From: CAZDUS01 sp964508705
Lineage (GTDB): Bacteria; Verrucomicrobiota; Kiritimatiellia; CAIKKV01; CAITUY01
Reading direction: 5' to 3'
Length of the DNA stretch: 64,000 bases
NCBI GenBank assembly: GCA_964508705.1
Contig: CAZDUS010000001.1
Coordinates: forward strand, 1-64,000
How positions within the stretch are numbered: the stretch's first letter is position 1; every line of letters begins with the position of its first letter. The position numbers were made by a program, and so were the translations under genes. Shown here in pieces: positions 51,750 through 59,683 of this stretch. Under the pieces are notes generated by a model. It had not been told where the DNA came from and made no database searches. It saw nothing but the letters and a program-made list of their open reading frames with translations.

Positions 51750-51823
51750 GCTACATTACTCCTTGCTGTCCAATAGTTATGTCCACTTGTAATAGTCTAC
51801 AGAAATTACCTTCGCTTGCTTAA

Positions 51824-52624
51824 TCAAATCTTGCCACTTAACTTGGCGGCATAGTCACTGTCCTTGTACTCCTGCACCAACTTCTTCCGCAGCTCATCCG
51901 CACGGGGATCCCGCAACTCCTCAAGAATCTCAGCCGCTTTATACAAGGCTTCGGGCTGGGCTTCCTTGATATTCTCGAACAATATCACCACGCGCAGATA
52001 ATCCAGCAACGCCACTTCTTTCTGGCCGGCATCGCGATTCATGTTTCCCCTCATCACCATGGCCGTTGCTACCATCTGGCGTGTCCCCGTGGCTACCACG
52101 GAATCCAATTCCTTCTTCAACGCCTCGTTCTGATTGGATTGCAGGAGCGCCGTCCAATACGTCTGAATCAACTCCGGAGGCACTTCCGCCTTCGACACTG
52201 ACGACATATAACCTTCCAGCACACTGACCGCCTTTTTCGGCTCTGACTGGGCCAGATATGCTTTCGCCAGCAGAACCCGCGCTTTATTATCCCACGTCAA
52301 CATCTTGTACTTGGTGATGATCTCCTCAAGCATCGGAATGGCCGCCGCATATTGCTTGGTCGCTAAAAGACCAACAGCCTTGTCGTACTCAGCAGGCTTG
52401 CTGATCGACAGGCCTTGCACTTGGGCCTTCGGCAGAGGAAGCATAGACCCTTCCATGGTTTCAACACGGTAGGCCTGCTCGCTCTCTACCCAGCGGATCG
52501 ACCTGACCTGAACCTTCTTCCCGTTGGTCAGTTGAACCACATCCTGCGCCACAGCGACCTCCGACACCATCCAACACGCCGCCACAGCCATCATCACAAG
52601 GCTATTGCCTCTCTTCATAGTCAT
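51824..52624 (-). CDS. Secreted TPR-type protein
   Basis: This is a 266-residue protein with a signal peptide (SLVMMAVAACWMVSEVAVAQ). An N-terminal small domain (VVQLTNGKKVQVRSIRWVES) precedes helical TPR-like repeats (YDKAVGLLATKQYAAAIPML, ARVLLAKAYLAQSEPKKAVS). It probably works in the periplasm as a scaffold. It lies 13 bp after the large TPR gene and directly before exbB, the order seen where TPR proteins serve ExbBD- or TolQR-type machines, as in the gliding machinery of myxobacteria. That comparison is by arrangement only. Confidence 0.78.
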   Translation of the reverse strand: MTMKRGNSLVMMAVAACWMVSEVAVAQDVVQLTNGKKVQVRSIRWVESEQAYRVETMEGSMLPLPKAQVQGLSISKPAEYDKAVGLLATKQYAAAIPMLEEIITKYKMLTWDNKARVLLAKAYLAQSEPKKAVSVLEGYMSSVSKAEVPPELIQTYWTALLQSNQNEALKKELDSVVATGTRQMVATAMVMRGNMNRDAGQKEVALLDYLRVVILFENIKEAQPEALYKAAEILEELRDPRADELRKKLVQEYKDSDYAAKLSGKI

Positions 52625-52637
52625 GTATCTCTCCCTC

Positions 52638-55538
52638 TTACTTGGTTCCTGCTCTCGATGCGGGTTGCGCCGTAATCATCTTCACCTTGGCCTGATCGCG
52701 CCACTGCCTGACCTGATTCACCAGCCGCCCCTTCGGAAATGCCTTGAGATAGGCTTCACCGCCATCAACAACCTCGCCGTACTGCTTCATTTCCATCAGC
52801 AGTGGCAATCCTTCCTCAACAGCCAGCTCATACCATGGCGCCACTTTGGCGTCATTCGGCGACAACAGTAAAATGATGCGGGCATAGGAAGCCATCGCGT
52901 CGCTCTTCTTGCCTTCCATAGTCTGTAAATGCGCCGTTTCGTAGTCCGCCCGCGCACTCAAACCGGAGTCCTTGATGAATTTTCTGGCCTGATTGATCGC
53001 CGCCGCCGCTTGAGCAAACGCCGCCTGCTTCTTGACTCCATCCGTCTCCTTCACCGCCACTTCGGAATAGGCCCGGCACAGCAGGAAGTTCGCCTCAACC
53101 GTAAAGCCGGAATTGGGGTACTTCGCCAATAGTTCCTCAACAACTTTCACCACTTCGGCCCAGTTGTTCATTTTCGCAAAAGTGTTGGCCAGCCCTATCA
53201 TGGCGGGTTCCCATATAGCCCTCTGCCCGACTTCCTTGGCCGCCTGCCTGTAGAATTTAATGGCCGCTTCGTTCTGCTTGGCGTCCGCCAGCGTTATGGC
53301 CGCCTGCAGGAATTGACCCGGCAGGAATTTCGCAGGATCCGCCAGCATCTTCTCATAAACGGTCACTGCTTTTTCCATCTGCCCAAGATCCATCAAACTC
53401 TTGGCCAGGGCAAATGTGACATTCTTGGCCTGCTCGGTATCCGGAAAATCACTCGCGAGCCGCGAATAAGCCTTTTCCGCTTCATCCGGCTTCCCCTGCA
53501 GAAAATACAGGGTCCCCACCACACTAAGCGCTGGAGCAGCCATCTCGGATTTTGGATATTGATCGAGAAACAACTTAAACCCTTCTATCGCCTTGCCCTG
53601 GAATTGAGGCACCTTGTCTGCGGGTGTTTTCAACCGCGAATAACAAAACGCCTTCCAAAACATGGCTGTCTCAAGATGCTTCTTGTTCTTGCCCTTCTCC
53701 TCCGGCGTTGATCCATACACATCGCCTTCCTCTGTCAGGAGCTTGACGACCCCGCTGTATTCTTTCAGCGAGGACTCCGTTGCGTCCGCTTTCCACCAAC
53801 AATCCGCCAAACGCAGTCGCGACGCAATCTGCGCGGAGGAAGGCGGCACAATCTCGATGTGCTTCTGCAATAAGGGTACAGCATTACTGTATGCCCCTAA
53901 CATTATATGACAGTAGGACGCACGGCTCAAAGCATCCACAAATACCCGATCTTTGGGAAACTTCTCCATTACCTGCAGGTAATAGGCAAGCGCCTCGCCG
54001 TAATTCTCCGCCCTGAAACGGCTTTCACCTTCACGGAAGACCACGATCGCCGCCCGTTTGTGAGTAGGGAATTTTTCAAAAAATAGCTCATTGATGGCGG
54101 CCGCCTTCGTCTTGTCGCCTATGCTTTCATACTCCGCCGCCGCAGCCAGCAACATATTGCCAGCCTCTTCCATCAACTCCGGCGTCGCCGCACTATACCG
54201 CTCCCCCAAATAACCCGTCAGCGCATCCGCCGCGTAAAAGTCCTTCAACTGAATGTATGACCGCGTCATGTCACCCAAAGCGGGAACAGCGCCATTGATT
54301 TCCGGGAACGTATTGAGTACCGCCCTGTATTTTTCAACCGCTCCTTTGTAGTCCTGCTGCTGAAACAGCATCCGCGCCTCCTTGAGCAATACATCCACAA
54401 TCGCCACAAGCTTCTCTTTAGGCAATTTTCCAACCTGGAATCCGCGCTCACTGAGCCAGGTCGCCAGTCCGTCGCCGCGTTGACCGGCTTCCGATGCCCA
54501 TGAATTGGAGGGATACTTGATCAACACCGTGTAATAATGACTTAATGTCTGCTTGGCCAATTCGATGATTTTCTCGCGGTTCATCACAGGGTCAGCCGCC
54601 ACCAGATCACGAATTTCCTGCTCGCCCATTTGCCCAAGCATGTACCGGCATTGCGCCATTGGGCTGCGCCGCGCACCGTCTGGCTCTGCCTTCAACATGT
54701 CGTCAATCTGCTGGAGCATCGGCATGTAATCCGTGATGATCTTGCGAGCATCCGCCTTGTTGCCTTCTATAAGCTGAATGTGCGCCAGCATCACCACGGT
54801 CTTCCCGAACGCCTCATCCACACCACCCCACTGGATTTTTGTGGCAATTTCCTTGGCTTCCTCAAAGCACTTCTTCCGTGGCTCACCGACACTCTTCTCT
54901 CCCACCTTCATCAGCATCTCCGCCATCTCGGTGAGCACCACCCGCTCAACATCCGTGCCGGGCTTGGTCAATAGAAAATAGCGATACGCCTGAACAACGC
55001 CCGCTAGATCCTGGGCGTAGCGAAGCATCTGTGAATATTTGTACGCCGCTGTGCCATAGAGCTCTTTTAACGCTGGCGGAGGACCGGAGGGATATTTGCT
55101 GAGAAAAGCGTTGTAGTATATCTTGGTGCGCTGAATCTGGTTCGCCGCATAGCAGGCATCGGCAAACGCAAGCCGCATTTTCACTGCCGCCTCGCCATCA
55201 CCCTGAATGTTATTGACCAAGGTCTGGGCTTCATCAAACTTCCCGTTGGCCGTCAACAAGCGAACCTTCACTCCCGCCGCTTCGCTCGCCGCGTCCGGAT
55301 ACTTGCGCAACAAAGCATCCATCATCTTGTTGGCGTAATCCGGAAACCCCAGATCCATGAGCCCGTTGATAAACACAATCTCCCGCTTGGCCTCCTCGGG
55401 CAACTCCGCGCGTGCGGGTGCGGCATAGAACGCGCACAACATAATACAACACGCGAACAACAACCCCTTGCTGAACCCAGTCCCGAAGCCAGACTCAAAA
55501 TCGGAACTATTGTCCAAAATCATGCGCTTACCTTCCAT
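52638..55538 (-). CDS. Large secreted TPR-repeat protein
   Basis: This is a 966-residue protein. The ATG at 55538 is chosen because AGGAG lies upstream and a signal peptide follows (GLLFACCIMLCAFYAAPARA, cleavage about residue 43). The rest is a long array of TPR-like repeats, for example YKGAVEKYRAVLNTFPEING, ENYGEALAYYLQVMEKFPKD, GKPDEAEKAYSRLASDFPDT and NNWAEVVKVVEELLAKYPNS, similar to YbgF/BamD-type repeats. It overlaps the upstream RG-rich gene by 11 bp and precedes the second TPR gene by 13 bp. It is probably a periplasmic scaffold of the ExbBD machine. Confidence 0.82.
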   Translation of the reverse strand: MEGKRMILDNSSDFESGFGTGFSKGLLFACCIMLCAFYAAPARAELPEEAKREIVFINGLMDLGFPDYANKMMDALLRKYPDAASEAAGVKVRLLTANGKFDEAQTLVNNIQGDGEAAVKMRLAFADACYAANQIQRTKIYYNAFLSKYPSGPPPALKELYGTAAYKYSQMLRYAQDLAGVVQAYRYFLLTKPGTDVERVVLTEMAEMLMKVGEKSVGEPRKKCFEEAKEIATKIQWGGVDEAFGKTVVMLAHIQLIEGNKADARKIITDYMPMLQQIDDMLKAEPDGARRSPMAQCRYMLGQMGEQEIRDLVAADPVMNREKIIELAKQTLSHYYTVLIKYPSNSWASEAGQRGDGLATWLSERGFQVGKLPKEKLVAIVDVLLKEARMLFQQQDYKGAVEKYRAVLNTFPEINGAVPALGDMTRSYIQLKDFYAADALTGYLGERYSAATPELMEEAGNMLLAAAAEYESIGDKTKAAAINELFFEKFPTHKRAAIVVFREGESRFRAENYGEALAYYLQVMEKFPKDRVFVDALSRASYCHIMLGAYSNAVPLLQKHIEIVPPSSAQIASRLRLADCWWKADATESSLKEYSGVVKLLTEEGDVYGSTPEEKGKNKKHLETAMFWKAFCYSRLKTPADKVPQFQGKAIEGFKLFLDQYPKSEMAAPALSVVGTLYFLQGKPDEAEKAYSRLASDFPDTEQAKNVTFALAKSLMDLGQMEKAVTVYEKMLADPAKFLPGQFLQAAITLADAKQNEAAIKFYRQAAKEVGQRAIWEPAMIGLANTFAKMNNWAEVVKVVEELLAKYPNSGFTVEANFLLCRAYSEVAVKETDGVKKQAAFAQAAAAINQARKFIKDSGLSARADYETAHLQTMEGKKSDAMASYARIILLLSPNDAKVAPWYELAVEEGLPLLMEMKQYGEVVDGGEAYLKAFPKGRLVNQVRQWRDQAKVKMITAQPASRAGTK

Positions 55539-56943
55539 GAGGAGCGGCTCCTGTTTTTTGTTTTTCTTTCTTCCAGTTGCGCTGGGGATGCGACTGACGC
55601 TGACACGCGGCCTGCACCCGCAAAACAGTCTCCCGCGGGGCCGCCAACCGTCCATCCGAAAACTCAATCAAATGCCCCTTGCCCACCAACCAGTGCATCT
55701 GCGAATTCAACTCCGCCGCGTCCGGTGATACCTCCCCTTCGGGCATCGGACGCAACCCTGCCAGCACTTCCGCCCGGGTACACCCCGGATGCTCGGACGC
55801 ATAATCAACAATCTCACGAATCAACGGAATAGCCAACGACAAATCGATGGCATTCGGCGCCACCGCAGTCAAGAACGTATGCCCATCTCCAGCCTTGAAG
55901 GTGTGCAACCCGAGATGCCGGAAGGCCAGACGCACCGCCACCGAAAGCCGCAACGGGAACCGGGATTCCTGCTGAATCGCCTCCTCAATCACCCTCCGCA
56001 GCCTGACATCCTCCAGCGCCGCCACATCAGAACCGGGCATCACAAAATTAGCCCCCTCGTGGATCGCCTTCTCAAGGCAATGCTCCCGGAACCATGCTTC
56101 CGCTTCGGCAAACCGGGTAAAGGACTTTGCATCCTCTCCAGCCCCAAACCGATAGGTCACCTGCCGACGCTTCTCCTCTTTCCACTTTTCAATCAAGGCT
56201 TGATCATGAACCATTTCCACTTTCGCCCGGAATTCATCGGCCGAAATATGCGAAAATTTGGTTTTATGCACCTCAATCAGCCGGTCGGTATAGCCATGAT
56301 AGTTTGGCGGCCCCAATAAAGCTCCAGACATCCCGCACCGCGCCACACAAATAAAGTTCCCCTTGGGCGGCTCGCCTTCCTGCTCCTCTTTCTGGCAATA
56401 GCGCTCAAAATGTTTGATAAAGACATGACTAGCCGCCGCCTCATGGTCCAGGAATACCGCCTTGCACTCCGCACACTGAAACATAGGAGTAGCAGGCGCA
56501 GTTCCCTCCTTAAGCACAAGCCGGACAGCGAAGAACTCAGGTTTGCTCAAAAAGAGACTCGCCACTTCAAAAAGCGAATACGCCCGGAGAGACCGCGCCA
56601 ACCTTTGGGCCAAAGGCGCCAGCCCCCGTCGTTCAGGTAAGAAGGAAACATCGATCGCCGAAAGCTGTTCATCAATTTTGCGCTCATTTTCCCGTGCCAC
56701 CCCTCGCTCGGAGCCTCGCGCGTCAGGCTGACGCTCTCGTGAATCCCGGCGAACGGCTCGATCCCTTGGCGGACGTCGCGCCCCGCCCCGCTCTCGATTG
56801 TCGCGCTCACCTCGCCCTCCCCGCTCCCCCGATTCCTCCCTGAATGACCCACCCTGTGCGACCGATGGCGGCTTCCTCGCCCAGCTCGGCACAAAGTTGA
56901 GATCAATAACAAGCCCCTCTTTGCTATTCTCCGATTCAATCAT
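55528..56943 (-). CDS. RG-rich protein with C2H2-like zinc site
   Basis: This is a 471-residue protein. Residues about 35-85 are dense in Arg, Gly, Glu and Asp and look disordered, as in RNA-binding RG tails. A CAEC-x12-H-x4-H finger (QCAECKAVF, then SHVFIKH) lies near residue 155. The rest is an alpha/beta domain I do not recognise, ending in a winged-helix-like stretch (HPGCTRAEVLAGLRPMPEG). No signal peptide, so cytoplasmic; similar proteins seem conserved in Verrucomicrobia, from memory. It heads the minus-strand operon and overlaps the large TPR gene. Confidence 0.6.
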   Translation of the reverse strand: MIESENSKEGLVIDLNFVPSWARKPPSVAQGGSFREESGERGGRGERDNRERGGARRPPRDRAVRRDSRERQPDARGSERGVARENERKIDEQLSAIDVSFLPERRGLAPLAQRLARSLRAYSLFEVASLFLSKPEFFAVRLVLKEGTAPATPMFQCAECKAVFLDHEAAASHVFIKHFERYCQKEEQEGEPPKGNFICVARCGMSGALLGPPNYHGYTDRLIEVHKTKFSHISADEFRAKVEMVHDQALIEKWKEEKRRQVTYRFGAGEDAKSFTRFAEAEAWFREHCLEKAIHEGANFVMPGSDVAALEDVRLRRVIEEAIQQESRFPLRLSVAVRLAFRHLGLHTFKAGDGHTFLTAVAPNAIDLSLAIPLIREIVDYASEHPGCTRAEVLAGLRPMPEGEVSPDAAELNSQMHWLVGKGHLIEFSDGRLAAPRETVLRVQAACQRQSHPQRNWKKEKQKTGAAPHGR

Positions 56944-56956
56944 GGCGGAGGATTAT

Positions 56957-56995
56957 ATGGACCATCACCACGAAAAGAAACCGTTTTTTCGATGA
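56957..56995 (+). CDS. Possible 12-residue leader peptide
   Basis: GGAGG (56947-56951) lies five bases before an ATG that opens a 12-codon frame, MDHHHEKKPFFR, ending TGA. It lies 53 bp upstream of the MFS exporter start on the same strand. Short His/Lys/Phe-rich leaders with strong ribosome binding sites can act in attenuation or drug-sensing control. Chance cannot be excluded; the opposite-strand gene starts within the same region. Confidence 0.3.
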   Translation: MDHHHEKKPFFR

Positions 56996-57048
56996 ACTAT
57001 TCCAAGGGTTAAGCTAGGGTGTCTTTTTTGATCGGAGAAAAACTTATC

Positions 57049-58245
57049 ATGTCAACCAACCCTCAGAAACTCCCGCCCGTCGTCAAGGCCACTGGCTTTG
57101 TCAGCTTTTTCACTGACCTGGGCAGCGAAATCATCTATCCCATCATGCCGATCTTCTTGACCCAGCTTGGCGTCTCTCGCGCCATGATCGGCTCCATCGA
57201 AGGATTGGCCGAAGGCCTACCCGCTTTCATCAAACTGTTTTCCGGTGCCATCGCCGACCGCGTCCGAAACCGGAAATGGCTCATCCTCATCGGTTACGCC
57301 CTATCCACCCTCTTCAAACCCCTCGTCGCCTTCGCTCGCTCCGGCTCCTTTGTCCTCGCCATGCGTCTTCTCGACCGCGTCGGCAAGGGCCTTCGCACCG
57401 CACCCCGCGATGCCTTGGTCGCCGATAGCACCCCCCCTTCCATCCGTGGACACGCCTTCGGATACCAGCGCGCCATGGACCATGCCGGCGCCATGATGGG
57501 CGGCCTGATCGGGTTCGGCCTCCTGCTTTGGCTTGGGTCCGACCTCCCCTCCATGCGCAAAGCCATTGCCTGGTCCTTCATCCCCGGCATCCTTTCGGTC
57601 CTGACCATTCTTTTCTTCATCCGGGATAAGCCTGATCGCCAGTTGGTCGCCACTCCTGTCCGCAATCCGCTGGCCGGCATCCGAACCCTCCCCCGCTCCT
57701 ATTTCCTTTATATTGCCGCCGCCTCGGCCTTCGCCCTTGCCAATTCCAGCGACGCCTTCCTGCTCCTCCGCGCGAAGGACATGGGTGTGGGCATCGCCTA
57801 CCTGCCCTTGCTCTGGTCCATGTTGCACCTGATCAAGTCTTCCACCTCCATCTGGGGCGGCAAACTATCCGACCGCATCGGACGCCGCCCCGTCCTGATC
57901 GCCGGCTGGACCCTCTACGCCGCCGTCTATGTCGGCTTCGCCCTCTTCACCGACGGCTGGCAGGCTTGGTCGCTCTTCATTACTTACGGATTCTTCTATG
58001 GTCTGACGGAAGGCGCCTCCCGCGCCGTGATCGCCGACCTGATTCCTGAAGGGCAGCGGGGCATCGCCTTCGGTTTCTGGGGCATGATGGAAGGTCTCCT
58101 GCTCATCGCCGCCAGCATTCTGACCGGCTGGTTATGGGATTACACGGGCAGCGCCACGATTCCCTTCCTCTTCTGCGGCGCCATGAGTTTCGTCGGCGCC
58201 ATCCTGTTGCTATTCCTGGGCAGCCGCCGGAATATCACCCCATAA
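57049..58245 (+). CDS. MFS transporter
   Basis: This is a 398-residue, twelve-helix major facilitator protein. Signature loops are visible: GAIADRVRNRKW between helices 2 and 3 and GKLSDRIGRRPV between helices 8 and 9 (G-x3-D-R-x-G-R-R). The pattern fits drug/solute:H+ antiporters; the substrate is not predictable. I use the ATG at 57049, with GGAGA ten bases upstream, over an in-frame GTG at 57019. It is divergent from the RG-rich gene; a short leader frame precedes it. Confidence 0.88.
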   Translation: MSTNPQKLPPVVKATGFVSFFTDLGSEIIYPIMPIFLTQLGVSRAMIGSIEGLAEGLPAFIKLFSGAIADRVRNRKWLILIGYALSTLFKPLVAFARSGSFVLAMRLLDRVGKGLRTAPRDALVADSTPPSIRGHAFGYQRAMDHAGAMMGGLIGFGLLLWLGSDLPSMRKAIAWSFIPGILSVLTILFFIRDKPDRQLVATPVRNPLAGIRTLPRSYFLYIAAASAFALANSSDAFLLLRAKDMGVGIAYLPLLWSMLHLIKSSTSIWGGKLSDRIGRRPVLIAGWTLYAAVYVGFALFTDGWQAWSLFITYGFFYGLTEGASRAVIADLIPEGQRGIAFGFWGMMEGLLLIAASILTGWLWDYTGSATIPFLFCGAMSFVGAILLLFLGSRRNITP

Positions 58246-58349
58246 GCCAATCCACACATATCTGACACTCAGCTCAAGAAACTGATTGATTGTCTTTGTT
58301 TGTAACAGGCATAACATAGAGGCATGAGACCAATGGTTAAGGCTTCAAC

Positions 58350-58952
58350 ATGAGTGGATGCTGCGATCAAGATTGTTCTCTGGATAGCCTGCTCGCGCGG
58401 CAACGCGGGACCTTGCTCATCGTCCTCGGCATCAATGCCGTCATGTTCCTCGTCATCATTGCCGCCGCCCTATATGGCAACTCTTCCGCCCTCCTTGCAG
58501 ACGGGCTCGACAACCTTGGCGACGCCCTCACCTACGGCCTCAGCCTTTACGCCGTCACCAAAGGCACCGCCACCAAGGCCAGAGTGGCTTTGTTCAAGGG
58601 CGTCCTCATCCTTCTCGCCGCCCTCGCTGTCGTGGCTCAATTAACCTACAAACTTGCGGTTCCCAGCGTCCCTGTTTTCGAGGTCATGGGGCTATTCAGC
58701 CTTCTTGGCTTGGCTGCGAACTCAATTTGCCTCCTACTCCTCTGGCGACACCGCAAGGAAGACGTCAACATGAGTTCCGTGTGGGAATGTTCACGGAACG
58801 ATATTGTTTCCAATCTATCCGTGTTCGTCGCGGCAGGCGCCGTCTGGCTGACCGACTCCCGCTGGCCCGACACCATCGTCGCACTGGGACTCATCATCCT
58901 CCTAATGCGTTCCGCCATTCGCGTGATCACCGCAGCCAAGTCAAAGCTATAA
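58350..58952 (+). CDS. Cation-efflux (CDF) family transporter, short
   Basis: This is a 200-residue membrane protein with five or six helices. SSALLADGLDNLGDALTYGL holds the D-x3-D metal site of helix 2, and ECSRNDIVSN is the matching helix 5 region, where the usual His-x3-Asp reads S-x-N-D. It ends after the last helix, so the cytoplasmic C-terminal domain of typical CDF proteins is absent. The N-terminus is Cys-rich (MSGCCDQDC) and could bind metal. It probably exports Zn, Co or Fe ions; the metal cannot be inferred. Confidence 0.85.
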   Translation: MSGCCDQDCSLDSLLARQRGTLLIVLGINAVMFLVIIAAALYGNSSALLADGLDNLGDALTYGLSLYAVTKGTATKARVALFKGVLILLAALAVVAQLTYKLAVPSVPVFEVMGLFSLLGLAANSICLLLLWRHRKEDVNMSSVWECSRNDIVSNLSVFVAAGAVWLTDSRWPDTIVALGLIILLMRSAIRVITAAKSKL

Positions 58953-58984
58953 GAACAATAAGTTGATTTCGCTCGCTCCTCAGC

Positions 58985-59602
58985 TCAACCGCGCTTCACA
59001 GGTTCACCGCTCGCGCCAAATTCAGCCATCAAATCGCCAAACACATTCGGCGCGTGACGGTGCAATTCCTTCAACATGATCAAACACGCCTCTCGGATCT
59101 CCCATTGCGCCCGGGGATGACAACGCACCTTGAACACATGCCGCCATTCCCGGAAATTACCCGATACAATCATCTCCGTCGTGCAGGCGTTGGGTAGCAC
59201 AAACCGGGCATCCTCCTTCTTCAACCCCGCCGCCACCCATTTCGTGTACATCCCGCGTACCACTTCCATGTCCCGACTGAAATCCTCAACCTTGTCCGCG
59301 GGAACCGATGGCGGCACCACCCAGGCAAAATTCTTCTCCGACACATATCGCTGACTCTTCTGCGAAACTGCCAACAACCGATGCCTCACCAGTTGGTGCG
59401 TCATGGCACGGGAAACCTCCTCCACACGAAAGCTCGCATAGGCGTGCTCAAAAGGAGACTCATGCCCCATGGCAATCAGCTTCGGCAGCAATTGCCCCAT
59501 AGTTTCCGGCGCCATCCGGTCCTCGCTCTGATAGCACGTCCGCGCGGCCACTTCGATAATCCTCTCGGGATCTGGTGTTATGGCAAGAAGTTCAACTTTC
59601 AT
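58985..59602 (-). CDS. thyX: FAD-dependent thymidylate synthase
   Basis: Makes dTMP from dUMP using methylenetetrahydrofolate and FADH2. The ThyX signature RHR-x7-S is intact (RHRLLAVSQKS), with an ESPFEHA segment before it and RCHPRAQWEIR near the end. About 205 residues, normal for the family. The ATG at 59602 (MKVELLAITPDPERI) is chosen because AAAGGA lies eight bases upstream; ATGs at 59611 and 59623 are alternatives. A single gene; no folate gene is adjacent. Confidence 0.95.
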   Translation of the reverse strand: MKVELLAITPDPERIIEVAARTCYQSEDRMAPETMGQLLPKLIAMGHESPFEHAYASFRVEEVSRAMTHQLVRHRLLAVSQKSQRYVSEKNFAWVVPPSVPADKVEDFSRDMEVVRGMYTKWVAAGLKKEDARFVLPNACTTEMIVSGNFREWRHVFKVRCHPRAQWEIREACLIMLKELHRHAPNVFGDLMAEFGASGEPVKRG

Positions 59603-59683
59603 ATCATGCATCCTTTCCATCACGCATATTCAATTAAAGCATGCAGGGGGATATTTCCCTGCCGCCCCAACCACACTATCTCG

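Larger units (their letters stand above)
48265..51781. repeat. 3,517-bp direct repeat, copy 2
   Basis: This is the second copy of 42874-46390. The flanks here look native: on the left it continues without a break into intact mutL, and on the right it runs into the short leader before the TPR genes of the same operon. It is therefore probably the parent copy. Confidence 0.92.

Noticed and set aside
58285..58320. Promoter before the CDF transporter
   Set aside because: TTGATT is followed at 17 bases by GCATAA, too far from a -10 consensus to report.
59643..59662. Terminator after the secreted alpha/alpha-barrel gene
   Set aside because: A 6-bp stem (GCAGGG/CCCTGC) exists but there is no T-run, so a terminator cannot be supported.
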